A stretch of 64,000 bases of DNA from Gammaproteobacteria bacterium. Its GTDB lineage: Bacteria; Pseudomonadota; Gammaproteobacteria; SZUA-229. The stretch's first letter is position 1. Each line of letters starts with the position of its first letter. The position numbers and the translations under genes are program-made. The stretch is taken from contig JAOULX010000010.1 in the NCBI GenBank assembly GCA_029881795.1, forward strand, positions 56,158 through 120,157, read 5' to 3'. This document shows positions 57,477-64,000 of this stretch, piece after piece. The notes under the pieces are model-generated. The model saw only the letters and a program-made list of their open reading frames with translations. It was not told the DNA's origin and ran no database searches.

Positions 57477-58231
57477 TAACGCATTAACCTCATTGCCTTG
57501 CCCGCCTCATCTGAGTCAGGAAATTTTTTAATTATTTTTTGAATGAGTTGCCTCATAAAAACTTTATCATCAAGCGCATTTTCCGCCTGTATTTGCACCC
57601 ACAGACTCTGAGCTGAAGGATTAACAACTGTATGATAACGCTGCATATAAGCACGCGTCATCAAATAGCGATTGGTTTTACTGCCCAGCTCTGCCATATA
57701 ATACAGCGCGGCAGATGATCTTGAATCTACTCGTAAAGCTCTTCTAAAAAAGGATTCGGCCAGCTCAAAGTTTGAATTTAACATTGCACATTTTCCGGCA
57801 TTAATCATCGCAACTACCGGTGTTTTATAATATGGATCGTCTATGGCTTTTTTAAATAGCTTTTGCGCCTCATCAAACCGTCCTCGGTTGCACAAATAGG
57901 TACCAAAGTTATTATTGATATCAGAGTTTTCCGGGTCCAAACTCATCGCTTCTTCATAATGACTTTCAATATCTTCAGTCTGGCCTACTTTTTCCAGCAA
58001 TAATGCCATGGTACTGTGCGCCAGGGCATTATCCGGGTCCTGTTCCAGCGCCTTGGTTAATTTCTTTTTCGCCAGCTGCAGTTTATTCTGAGCCAGATAG
58101 CCCGAACCCAGCTGAACATTAAAATGAGCGGCTTTTTTTAAATCCGCCCCTTCTCTGTAATCCCCTCCTGTTGAACAGGCTGTAAGCCATATTAATACTG
58201 ATAATACAGACGCTTTTATTATTTTTATCAT
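57476..58231 (-). CDS. pilW: Type IV pilus biogenesis lipoprotein PilW/PilF
   Basis: A 251-residue lipoprotein with signal MIKIIKASVLSVLIWLTAC (lipidated Cys19) and five to six TPR units (YLAQNKLQLAKKKLTKALEQDPDNALAHSTMALLLEKVGQ). In type IV piliated bacteria PilF/PilW is the pilotin needed for PilQ secretin assembly. No other pilus gene is in the window. Its ATG follows the rlmN stop with no gap. Linked to competence only by inference, through comEA and comEC. Confidence 0.9.
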   Translation of the reverse strand: MIKIIKASVLSVLIWLTACSTGGDYREGADLKKAAHFNVQLGSGYLAQNKLQLAKKKLTKALEQDPDNALAHSTMALLLEKVGQTEDIESHYEEAMSLDPENSDINNNFGTYLCNRGRFDEAQKLFKKAIDDPYYKTPVVAMINAGKCAMLNSNFELAESFFRRALRVDSRSSAALYYMAELGSKTNRYLMTRAYMQRYHTVVNPSAQSLWVQIQAENALDDKVFMRQLIQKIIKKFPDSDEAGKAMRLMR

Positions 58232-59365
58232 TTAGCTCATTCCATAACGCAGATCTTGAAATTTCTTTTCACGCCGACTTTTATCTTCTACCTTACCTAC
58301 CAGCTGGCCACAGGCAGCATCAATATCTTCACCACGGGTTTTACGAATTGTGGCAACCAGTCCCGCCTGCATCAGCAGCTCTTTAAATTCTTTGATGACT
58401 GACATCGGTGAACAGTCGTAACCCGAATCAGGAAAAGGATTAAAAGGTATAAGATTAACTTTTGCCGGAATACCTTTTAATAATTTCACTAATTTTACTG
58501 CATCTTGACGGCTGTCATTGACCCCGTTTAACATAACATATTCAAATGTAATGTGACTCTTGGCAGTCTGGTTATTAATATATTGCCGGCAGCTGGCCAT
58601 TAATTCTTTTAACGGGTACTTCTGGTTAATCGGCACCAGACTGTCACGCACTGCATCGCTGACAGCATGCAGTGATACAGCCAGCGCAACATCGCTTTGC
58701 TGACCTAACAAATCCAGTTTGGGTATCACACCTGAGGTACTTAATGTAACCCGGCGTTTACTGAGTCCGTAAGCATTGTCTTCCATAAAAATGGTAATAG
58801 CTTTTAAAACATTGTCATAATTGAGCAGTGGCTCTCCCATACCCATCAGGACAATATTAGTAATTTTACGTTCATCGCGGTGTTCTTTGCCGAGCAATAT
58901 ACTGGCAACAAAGACTTGTGCAACAATCTCTGCGGCCGTCAGATTACGGCTAAAACCCTGCCGCGCTGTCGAACAAAAACTGCAATCCAGTGCACAGCCC
59001 ACCTGCGATGATATACATAAAGTACCCCGACCTGACTCGGGAATATAGACTGTTTCTATTTTATTGCCGGCATCCAGCTGCATCACCCATTTTCGGGTAC
59101 CATCACTCGAGGTCTGATCAAACACAATAGCAGGGACATCAATGCAGGCGGTTTGTTTGAGGGTTTCGCGCAGGCTTTTACTGATATTGGTCATGGCATC
59201 AAAATCTGTTGCCAGCATCTGATGCAACCATTTCATGACCTGAGAAGCACGAAAGGCCTTTTCACCGGATTCGATGAAAAAGGCCTCAAGATCCTGCAGG
59301 GTCATACCCAGCAGGTTTTGTTTCAGCGGTTGTAAATTGACTTGCTGATTATCGAGTACGTTCAC
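58232..59365 (-). CDS. rlmN: Dual-specificity RNA methyltransferase RlmN
   Basis: Radical SAM enzyme that methylates C2 of A2503 in 23S rRNA and A37 in some tRNAs. The 377 residues show the CALDCSFC cluster motif (CX3CX2C), [13 protein letters not shown]-type segment [15 protein letters not shown], and VSLHA and the C-terminal catalytic Cys in DIDAACGQL. It overlaps the ndk 3' end by 17 bp. The ndk-rlmN-pilW-rodZ-hisS order is shared with Pseudomonas and Vibrio. Confidence 0.97.
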   Translation of the reverse strand: MNVLDNQQVNLQPLKQNLLGMTLQDLEAFFIESGEKAFRASQVMKWLHQMLATDFDAMTNISKSLRETLKQTACIDVPAIVFDQTSSDGTRKWVMQLDAGNKIETVYIPESGRGTLCISSQVGCALDCSFCSTARQGFSRNLTAAEIVAQVFVASILLGKEHRDERKITNIVLMGMGEPLLNYDNVLKAITIFMEDNAYGLSKRRVTLSTSGVIPKLDLLGQQSDVALAVSLHAVSDAVRDSLVPINQKYPLKELMASCRQYINNQTAKSHITFEYVMLNGVNDSRQDAVKLVKLLKGIPAKVNLIPFNPFPDSGYDCSPMSVIKEFKELLMQAGLVATIRKTRGEDIDAACGQLVGKVEDKSRREKKFQDLRYGMS

Positions 59366-59777
59366 AAATACCTTCTGGGAACATCAGTGCGATTTCTTCT
59401 GCTGCTGTTTCTGCTGCATCAGAACCGTGAACTGCGTTCTCGTCAATTGAACTGGCAAAGTCAGCACGAATAGTACCCGCAGCAGCTTCTGCCGGATTGG
59501 TAGCACCCATAATGTCACGGTTTTTCGCTATTGCACCTTCGCCTTCCAGCACCTGGCACATAATCGGGCCAGAAATCATGAACTCGACCAGATCATTGAA
59601 AAAAGGACGTTCTTTATGTACACCATAGAACGATTCTGCCTGTTCGCGCGTCATGTGGATCATTTTAGATGCAACAATTTTTAAACCCGCCTGCTCAAAA
59701 CGAGCATAGATTTCGCCAATCACGTTTTTAGCGACTGCGTCAGGTTTGATCATTGAATAAGTGCGCTCTAAGGCCAT
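59349..59777 (-). CDS. ndk: Nucleoside diphosphate kinase
   Basis: Transfers phosphate among nucleoside di- and triphosphates. The 142-residue protein has [15 protein letters not shown] at the start, RGTIR-type [10 protein letters not shown] and the catalytic histidine in [12 protein letters not shown]. It begins 114 bp after iscX; an intrinsic terminator lies in that gap, so ndk probably has its own promoter. Confidence 0.98.
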   Translation of the reverse strand: MALERTYSMIKPDAVAKNVIGEIYARFEQAGLKIVASKMIHMTREQAESFYGVHKERPFFNDLVEFMISGPIMCQVLEGEGAIAKNRDIMGATNPAEAAAGTIRADFASSIDENAVHGSDAAETAAEEIALMFPEGICERTR

Positions 59778-59827
59778 TTAGTAACTCCAGATTAAATTAA
59801 GTAAAAATTAGTAAATAAGAATAAACA

Positions 59828-59849
59828 AACCCGCCATTTTACGCGGGTT
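59828..59849 (-). terminator. Intrinsic terminator after iscX
   Basis: On the minus strand AACCCGC pairs with GCGGGTT across an 8-base loop, followed by TTTGTTTATTCTT. It is about 43 bp past the iscX stop and would end the isc transcript before ndk. A second weak 6-bp stem (GGCCTA/TAGGCC) lies closer to iscX. Confidence 0.75.
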
Positions 59850-59891
59850 CAGGGGATGAATAAAGGCCTAATACATCTATTTATAGGCCGA

Positions 59892-60092
59892 TTAGTCTTT
59901 TTCCTCTATCCAGGTCATCTGGATCGCTTCTAGAATTTTTTCACCTGAACGGTCGGGCTCATCATCAAACTCCGATAATTCACAAACCCATTGATGCAGA
60001 TCGGTAAAACGTATTGTTTTAGGGTCCACTTCCGGGAATTTGTCATCAAGCGCTATCGCAATATCCAGTGTATCTATCCATTTTAATCCCAT
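59892..60092 (-). CDS. iscX: Fe-S cluster assembly protein IscX
   Basis: A 66-residue acidic protein: LKWIDTLDIAIALDDKFPEVDPKTIRFTDLHQWV matches IscX (YfhJ), the last gene of the isc operon, which binds IscS and may modulate iron or sulfur delivery. It follows fdx by 11 bp. Confidence 0.95.
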   Translation of the reverse strand: MGLKWIDTLDIAIALDDKFPEVDPKTIRFTDLHQWVCELSEFDDEPDRSGEKILEAIQMTWIEEKD

Positions 60093-60103
60093 AAGATCAT
60101 CTC

Positions 60104-60442
60104 CTAATGGTTCTCTGATACCATATTGATGGTATATTTCGGAATTTCGATAACCAAATCAGTATCACCAACCACGGCCTGACAACTAAGACGTGAATCA
60201 GGATCCAGCCCCCACGCCTTATCGAGCATATCGTCTTCGGTTTCAGTAGCTTCCCGCAGCGATTCAGCGCCTTCACGAATATAAACATGACAGGTAGTAC
60301 AGGCACAGGATTTCTCACAAGCGTGCTCAATATCGATACCATTAGCCTGTGCCGCATCACAAATAGTGACGCCCGGCTCTGCTTCAAAAACTTTGCCGTC
60401 AGGACATATTTCTTCATGTGGCAAAAAGATCAGTTGAGTCAT
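60104..60442 (-). CDS. fdx: ISC-type [2Fe-2S] ferredoxin
   Basis: Electron donor for Fe-S assembly. The 112 residues start MTQLIFLPHEEICPDGK and bind the cluster through CEKSCACTTCHVYI with a fourth cysteine in SRLSCQAVV. It lies between hscA and iscX. The competing ORF at 60097-60417 in another frame is a shadow. Confidence 0.96.
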   Translation of the reverse strand: MTQLIFLPHEEICPDGKVFEAEPGVTICDAAQANGIDIEHACEKSCACTTCHVYIREGAESLREATETEDDMLDKAWGLDPDSRLSCQAVVGDTDLVIEIPKYTINMVSENH

Positions 60443-60478
60443 TTAATTCTAAGCTCCTGTTTTAAATTGCCAACCAAG

Positions 60479-62365
60479 TTATTTGCTGTCTTTATTGGTT
60501 GTATATTCATCAATCTTGTGACCCGCCATCGCATCGTGAATACTCTGATTCATGCGCCGAGCGATATAGCCTTCACAGGTTTTTTCAAGTGTTTTGACAG
60601 CCTGTTTAATTTGTTCGGCCGTACCGCTCTGACGCAGCGCCGACAATGCAGCACGCGACTGTTCAATTAATGATTTTTCATCATTCTCTAGTAGTCGATC
60701 ACCATCAGCCAACAAGGCAGCATCAATCGCTTCTAATACCCGATCCGCTTCAACCTGCTCTTCACGTAATTTTCTTGCCTCCATGTCGTCATGGGCATGA
60801 TTCATCGAATCGCGTAACATCTGTTCGATTTCATTATCAGAAAGCCCGTATGATGGCTTAACACTGACCTTTGCTTCAACACCGCTGCTTTCTTCCAGCG
60901 ACGACACACTCAATAAGCCGTCCGCATCGACCTGATAGGTTACCCGAATCCGCGCTGCGCCAGCCACCATCGGCGGAATGCCGCGTAATTCAAAACGCGC
61001 CAGTGAACGACAATCGGCTACCAACTCACGTTCACCTTGTACCACATGCACCGCCAGTGCGGTCTGACCATCTTTATAAGTGGTAAAATCTTGTGCTCTG
61101 GCGACCGGTATTGGGGTGTTGCGATGGATAATTTTTTCCGACAACCCGCCCATCGTCTCGATGCCCAGCGACAATGGCAGCACATCCAGTAATAACAACT
61201 CTCCACCCTGATTATTACCAGCCAGTATATCGGCCTGCAGTGCAGCGCCTATCGCCACCACTTTATCAGGATCAATCTCGACCAGAGGCTGCTTGTTAAA
61301 AAATTCCGCAACGCGGTCTCTGACTACCGGCACACGGGTTGAGCCACCGACCATGACGATATTTTTAATGTCGCTTTTGTCGATAGCCGCATCACGCAGT
61401 GCACGCCGACAAGAGGCCAGCGTTTTACTGACCAGCGCATCGATCAGCTGATTAAATTTATCTTTAGTCAGCTCAATAGCCCAGTTTTTTTCACCCAGCA
61501 AAAGCGAGACAGTCACAGAATCAGCATCGGTTAACGCTTCTTTTACGCGGCGCGCCTCATTAATGATTTGCCGGTTCAACGAAGCGTTTAATTCAGTCAC
61601 ACCGGCCTCAGCAACCAACCATTCTGCGATAGCCAGATCGAAATCATCGCCACCCAGCGCACTATCACCACCGGTCGACAAAACCTCAAAAACACCTTTA
61701 TTAAGTCGTAGAATAGAAACATCAAAGGTGCCGCCGCCCAGATCATAAATGACAACCACACCTTCTTCGCCACTATCCAGACCATAGGCCACCGCTGCGG
61801 CTGTTGGTTCGTTTAGCAGTCGCAAAACATCTAAACCCGCAAGTCTGGCCGCATCTTTTGTGGCCTGTCGCTGTGCATCATCAAAATAAGCCGGCACGGT
61901 TATTACCGCTCCGCTTAACTCACCACCCAGGGTATTTTCAGCTCTGATTTTGAGCTGTTTCAAAATTTCTGCAGAAACCTCGACAGCACTAACTTCACCT
62001 GCTGTAGTTTTAATTCGCGGTAGCGCTGGGTTGTCATTGTTAAATTGATACGGAATATGCTCCGCCAATGTTTTTAAGTCTTTAGAAGCCCGCCCCATCA
62101 GCCGTTTTACTGAAACAATCGTATTGTGCGGATCGGTTACTGCCAGCGCCTGCGCTGTACGCCCAACCTGTATTGTTTGATCCGCTGCATAATGCACCAC
62201 AGAAGGCAGAATTGAATCACCGTTATCATCCGTTAACGTAGTCGCTTTACCGCTTCGGACACTTGCGACCAGTGAATTAGTGGTCCCCAAATCAATACCG
62301 ACAGCAAGCCGGTGTTGGTGTGGAGCGGTTGACTGCCCCGGTTCTGCTATTTGTAGTAATGCCAT
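60479..62365 (-). CDS. hscA: Fe-S protein assembly chaperone HscA
   Basis: Specialised Hsp70 that releases the cluster from IscU to target proteins. The 628-residue form starts [35 protein letters not shown], nearly the E. coli sequence; the tracked ORF is 11 codons longer and overlaps hscB. The Hsp70 hallmarks [27 protein letters not shown] and [10 protein letters not shown] are present, followed by a substrate domain. It follows hscB. Confidence 0.97.
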   Translation of the reverse strand: MALLQIAEPGQSTAPHQHRLAVGIDLGTTNSLVASVRSGKATTLTDDNGDSILPSVVHYAADQTIQVGRTAQALAVTDPHNTIVSVKRLMGRASKDLKTLAEHIPYQFNNDNPALPRIKTTAGEVSAVEVSAEILKQLKIRAENTLGGELSGAVITVPAYFDDAQRQATKDAARLAGLDVLRLLNEPTAAAVAYGLDSGEEGVVVIYDLGGGTFDVSILRLNKGVFEVLSTGGDSALGGDDFDLAIAEWLVAEAGVTELNASLNRQIINEARRVKEALTDADSVTVSLLLGEKNWAIELTKDKFNQLIDALVSKTLASCRRALRDAAIDKSDIKNIVMVGGSTRVPVVRDRVAEFFNKQPLVEIDPDKVVAIGAALQADILAGNNQGGELLLLDVLPLSLGIETMGGLSEKIIHRNTPIPVARAQDFTTYKDGQTALAVHVVQGERELVADCRSLARFELRGIPPMVAGAARIRVTYQVDADGLLSVSSLEESSGVEAKVSVKPSYGLSDNEIEQMLRDSMNHAHDDMEARKLREEQVEADRVLEAIDAALLADGDRLLENDEKSLIEQSRAALSALRQSGTAEQIKQAVKTLEKTCEGYIARRMNQSIHDAMAGHKIDEYTTNKDSK

Positions 62366-62381
62366 TGCCTTATTTCCAGAC

Positions 62382-62927
62382 TTAGCCCAGCAACTCATCT
62401 TCTATAGCCACCGCTATATCATTGAGCTCCTGAATATTTTTATTTAAAAACTGCATTTTACGCGATAACTCATGCGCTTTATCAAATAACTGCTGCTGAT
62501 AAGCTTGCGCAAAATCATTCATAACAGCTGCCATCAAGCCCTTAACACGACTGAGTAAACGATCTGTTTCGGCTAACGCATCCGACTGTAAACGAAGCGA
62601 TTCAATCTCTTCTCTTAGCTCAATCTGCTCCATCAGAAACATCGGATCCATCGTTGTATCCTGTTCATGATCAATATCGAGCCCGCCAAGCTTTAACAGA
62701 TAATGCGCTCTTGAAACCGGTGATTTTAACGTGTCGTAGGCCTGATTAACCAGCGATGCCATCTGTACTGCAAGCCGACTCTGCTGATCACCGGCACTGA
62801 CAAAGCGATCGGGATGGATCTCTTTTTGCAGCTCTCTGTATACTGCAGACAATTGCGCAAGATCCAGCTCAAAGCCGACCGGCAGCTCGAATATTTCAAA
62901 GTAATTTTTAGAAAATAAATCAGACAT
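62382..62927 (-). CDS. hscB: Fe-S protein assembly co-chaperone HscB
   Basis: J-domain co-chaperone that brings IscU to HscA. The 181 residues carry [13 protein letters not shown], the HPD motif in [12 protein letters not shown] and a C-terminal three-helix IscU-binding bundle. It is 10 residues longer than E. coli HscB (171). An intrinsic terminator sits between it and iscA. Confidence 0.95.
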   Translation of the reverse strand: MSDLFSKNYFEIFELPVGFELDLAQLSAVYRELQKEIHPDRFVSAGDQQSRLAVQMASLVNQAYDTLKSPVSRAHYLLKLGGLDIDHEQDTTMDPMFLMEQIELREEIESLRLQSDALAETDRLLSRVKGLMAAVMNDFAQAYQQQLFDKAHELSRKMQFLNKNIQELNDIAVAIEDELLG

Positions 62928-62955
62928 TTAGAAACTTAAACTGGTCAATAAAAAA

Positions 62956-62985
62956 AACCCCGGTTGCATGACTATCACCGGGGTT
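62956..62985 (-). terminator. Intrinsic terminator between iscA and hscB
   Basis: On the minus strand AACCCCGG pairs with CCGGGGTT over 8 bp with a 14-base loop, followed at once by a run of about eight T. It lies about 28 bp after iscA and 29 bp before hscB. It would partly or fully separate the iscSUA transcript from hscBA-fdx-iscX. Confidence 0.85.
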
Positions 62986-63013
62986 GATTTCTGTATTCAA
63001 TGAATCGGATAAA

Positions 63014-63337
63014 TTAAACCGTAAAACTTTCACCACAACCGCAGCGATCCCCCTCATTCGGATTATTAAAAGCAAAGCCTTCATTAAGGCCTTCTTTGGT
63101 ATAATCCAGCTGGGTTCCATCAAGATAAACAAGGCTTTTTTTATCGACGATGACCTTTACGCCATTATCTTCGAAAACCTCATCATTATCAGAGATTTCA
63201 TCAACAAACTCGATCACATAGGCCATACCTGAACACCCCGTGGTTTTCACCCCGAGACGTACACCTACGCCGGTACCGCGGTTAGCCAGAAAGTTTAATA
63301 CACGTTCAGCTGCCGGAGCCGTTATCGAAATTGCCAT
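63014..63337 (-). CDS. iscA: Iron-sulfur cluster assembly protein IscA
   Basis: A-type carrier of Fe-S clusters. The 107 residues hold the three conserved cysteines, one in TTGCSGMAY and two in [10 protein letters not shown]. It follows iscU by 18 bp. Confidence 0.97.
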   Translation of the reverse strand: MAISITAPAAERVLNFLANRGTGVGVRLGVKTTGCSGMAYVIEFVDEISDNDEVFEDNGVKVIVDKKSLVYLDGTQLDYTKEGLNEGFAFNNPNEGDRCGCGESFTV

Positions 63338-63355
63338 CGCTATAAAAAACCTCTG

Positions 63356-63733
63356 TTAATTTTTTGACTGATAATCTTCGATTGCTGATTTAATAGCATC
63401 TTCAGCCAGCACTGAGCAGTGTACTTTAACCGGCGGCAATGCCAATTCATCAGCTATATCCTGATTTTTTATCGCTTTTGCCTGATCCAGCGTTTTACCT
63501 TTAACCCATTCTGTTAATAATGAGCTGGATGCAATGGCAGAACCACATCCATAGGTCTTAAATACAGCATCTTCAATAATACCATCATCGCCGACTTTGA
63601 TTTGCAAACGCATTACATCGCCGCAAGCAGGTGCTCCGACCATACCGGTACCAACGCCTTTCTCATCTTTATCAAAACTACCAACGTTACGTGGATTCTC
63701 ATAGTGATCCAGAACTTTATCGCTATATGCCAT
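63356..63733 (-). CDS. iscU: Fe-S cluster scaffold protein IscU
   Basis: Scaffold on which IscS builds [2Fe-2S] clusters. The 125 residues include ligands in GAPACGDVM, TYGCGSAIASSS and VHCSVLAEDAI, and the HscA recognition site LPPVKVH. It starts about 130 bp after iscS, with an AGAGG site 8 bases upstream of the ATG. Confidence 0.98.
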   Translation of the reverse strand: MAYSDKVLDHYENPRNVGSFDKDEKGVGTGMVGAPACGDVMRLQIKVGDDGIIEDAVFKTYGCGSAIASSSLLTEWVKGKTLDQAKAIKNQDIADELALPPVKVHCSVLAEDAIKSAIEDYQSKN

Positions 63734-63752
63734 GATCTTTTACCTCTATATT

Positions 63753-63769
63753 CAGCGTATTTTACGCTG
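63753..63769. other. Hairpin in the iscS-iscU leader
   Basis: CAGCGTA and TACGCTG are perfect 7-bp arms around a 3-base loop, with the iscU ribosome-binding site shortly after on the minus strand. No T run follows. It may act in mRNA processing or translation control of iscU, which is inference. Confidence 0.35.
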
Positions 63770-63863
63770 TTTTCGTCTATTACTAAACCATTTGTTTATT
63801 CTTTAAGCCTGTGCATGGCATGGAAAATAGCGCCAATGAAAGCAGTGAAGACAAACAGATTAT

Positions 63864-64000
63864 TTAATGCGCTGCCCACTGTACCGAATCCAGATCAATA
63901 CCGTCTTTGTACATATCCCATAACGGACTCAGCTGACGCAGTTTATCGACCGCTTTGTGTACTTCGCTAATCGCGTAATCTATCTCTTCTGCCTGAGTAA
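63864..64000 (-). CDS. iscS: Cysteine desulfurase IscS, C-terminal fragment
   Basis: PLP enzyme that supplies sulfur to IscU, MnmA and other acceptors. The last 45 codons are in the window and translate to a tail with [16 protein letters not shown] and ending SVQWAAH, close to the E. coli IscS end ([22 protein letters not shown]). The start and any iscR lie beyond the window. The gap to iscU is about 130 bp, larger than usual. Confidence 0.93.
   Translation of the reverse strand, partial: TQAEEIDYAISEVHKAVDKLRQLSPLWDMYKDGIDLDSVQWAAH

Noticed and set aside
60097-60417. Separate 106-residue gene overlapping fdx
   Set aside because: It is an out-of-frame shadow with no family features; the fdx frame has all cluster cysteines.
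1-64000. Prophage, insertion sequence, integron or genomic island
   Set aside because: No transposase, integrase, phage structural gene, tRNA attachment site or flanking terminal repeats were seen, and gene order is core-like throughout.

Overview
The window reads as an ordinary, densely packed gammaproteobacterial core-genome segment of moderate GC (judged by eye, not computed). Almost every gene is a recognisable chromosomal housekeeping gene in an order that matches Pseudomonas and other gammaproteobacteria. Signs of a Gram-negative cell are lipid A and Kdo genes (kdsB, lpxK, msbA, lpxH, lapA, lapB), bamB, an exbB/exbD pair and two lipoproteins with clear lipoboxes. I cannot name the genus. 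There is no rRNA, tRNA, CRISPR array, phage, plasmid or transposon that I can support, and no gap between genes exceeds 300 bp.

Layout. 0-0.13 kb: C-terminus of an Rsd/AlgQ-like anti-sigma factor. 0.19-9.5 kb (minus): rlmKL, kdsB, ycaR, lpxK, msbA, exbD, exbB and comEC, an envelope and DNA-uptake block. 9.7-12.4 kb (plus): a DUF2062 membrane protein, nudJ, mnmA, hflD. 12.5-16.6 kb: mtnP (minus), ppiB-lpxH (plus), a secreted protein of unknown function and a DUF455 ferritin-like protein (minus), and a SirB-family membrane protein (plus). 16.7-31.6 kb (minus): gyrA-serC-serA-pheA-hisC-tyrA-aroA-cmk-rpsA-ihfB-lapA-lapB-pyrF-comEA. This is the Pseudomonas-type serine/aromatic amino-acid cluster, but tyrA and aroA are separate genes and a serA lies between serC and pheA. 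31.9-36.3 kb (minus): sdhCDAB-sdhE-ygfX-DUF1249, divergent from ygfZ. 36.5-39.5 kb: ygfZ and an HDOD protein (plus), then an isolated Wzz-type chain-length regulator (minus). 39.7-47.6 kb (minus): lysS with a 48-bp tandem repeat at its 3' end, prfB with its programmed frameshift, tsaB, a YoaA/DinG helicase and mrcB. 47.6-50.6 kb (plus): a two-domain kinase/P-loop protein and a receiver-GAF-GGDEF protein that lacks its catalytic residues. 50.6-64 kb (minus): iscS(partial)-iscU-iscA-hscB-hscA-fdx-iscX-ndk-rlmN-pilW-rodZ-hisS-yfgM-bamB-DUF945-der.

How the genes work together. The isc block builds Fe-S clusters that SdhB, RlmN, ferredoxin and probably the YoaA helicase need; YgfZ supports Fe-S enzymes and SdhE flavinylates SdhA. 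LpxH, LpxK, KdsB and MsbA make and export lipid A-Kdo, and LapB/LapA are known to tune LpxC turnover. SerA and SerC make serine; AroA, TyrA, PheA and HisC make Phe and Tyr.

I did not find a new multi-gene system. The least explained items are the degenerate REC-GAF-GGDEF protein that keeps an RxxD I-site, its kinase/P-loop neighbour, the 48-bp repeat derived from the lysS 3' end, an intrinsic terminator inside the isc operon, a palindrome inside the probable rpsA promoter, and a SerA that lacks the expected catalytic Glu.
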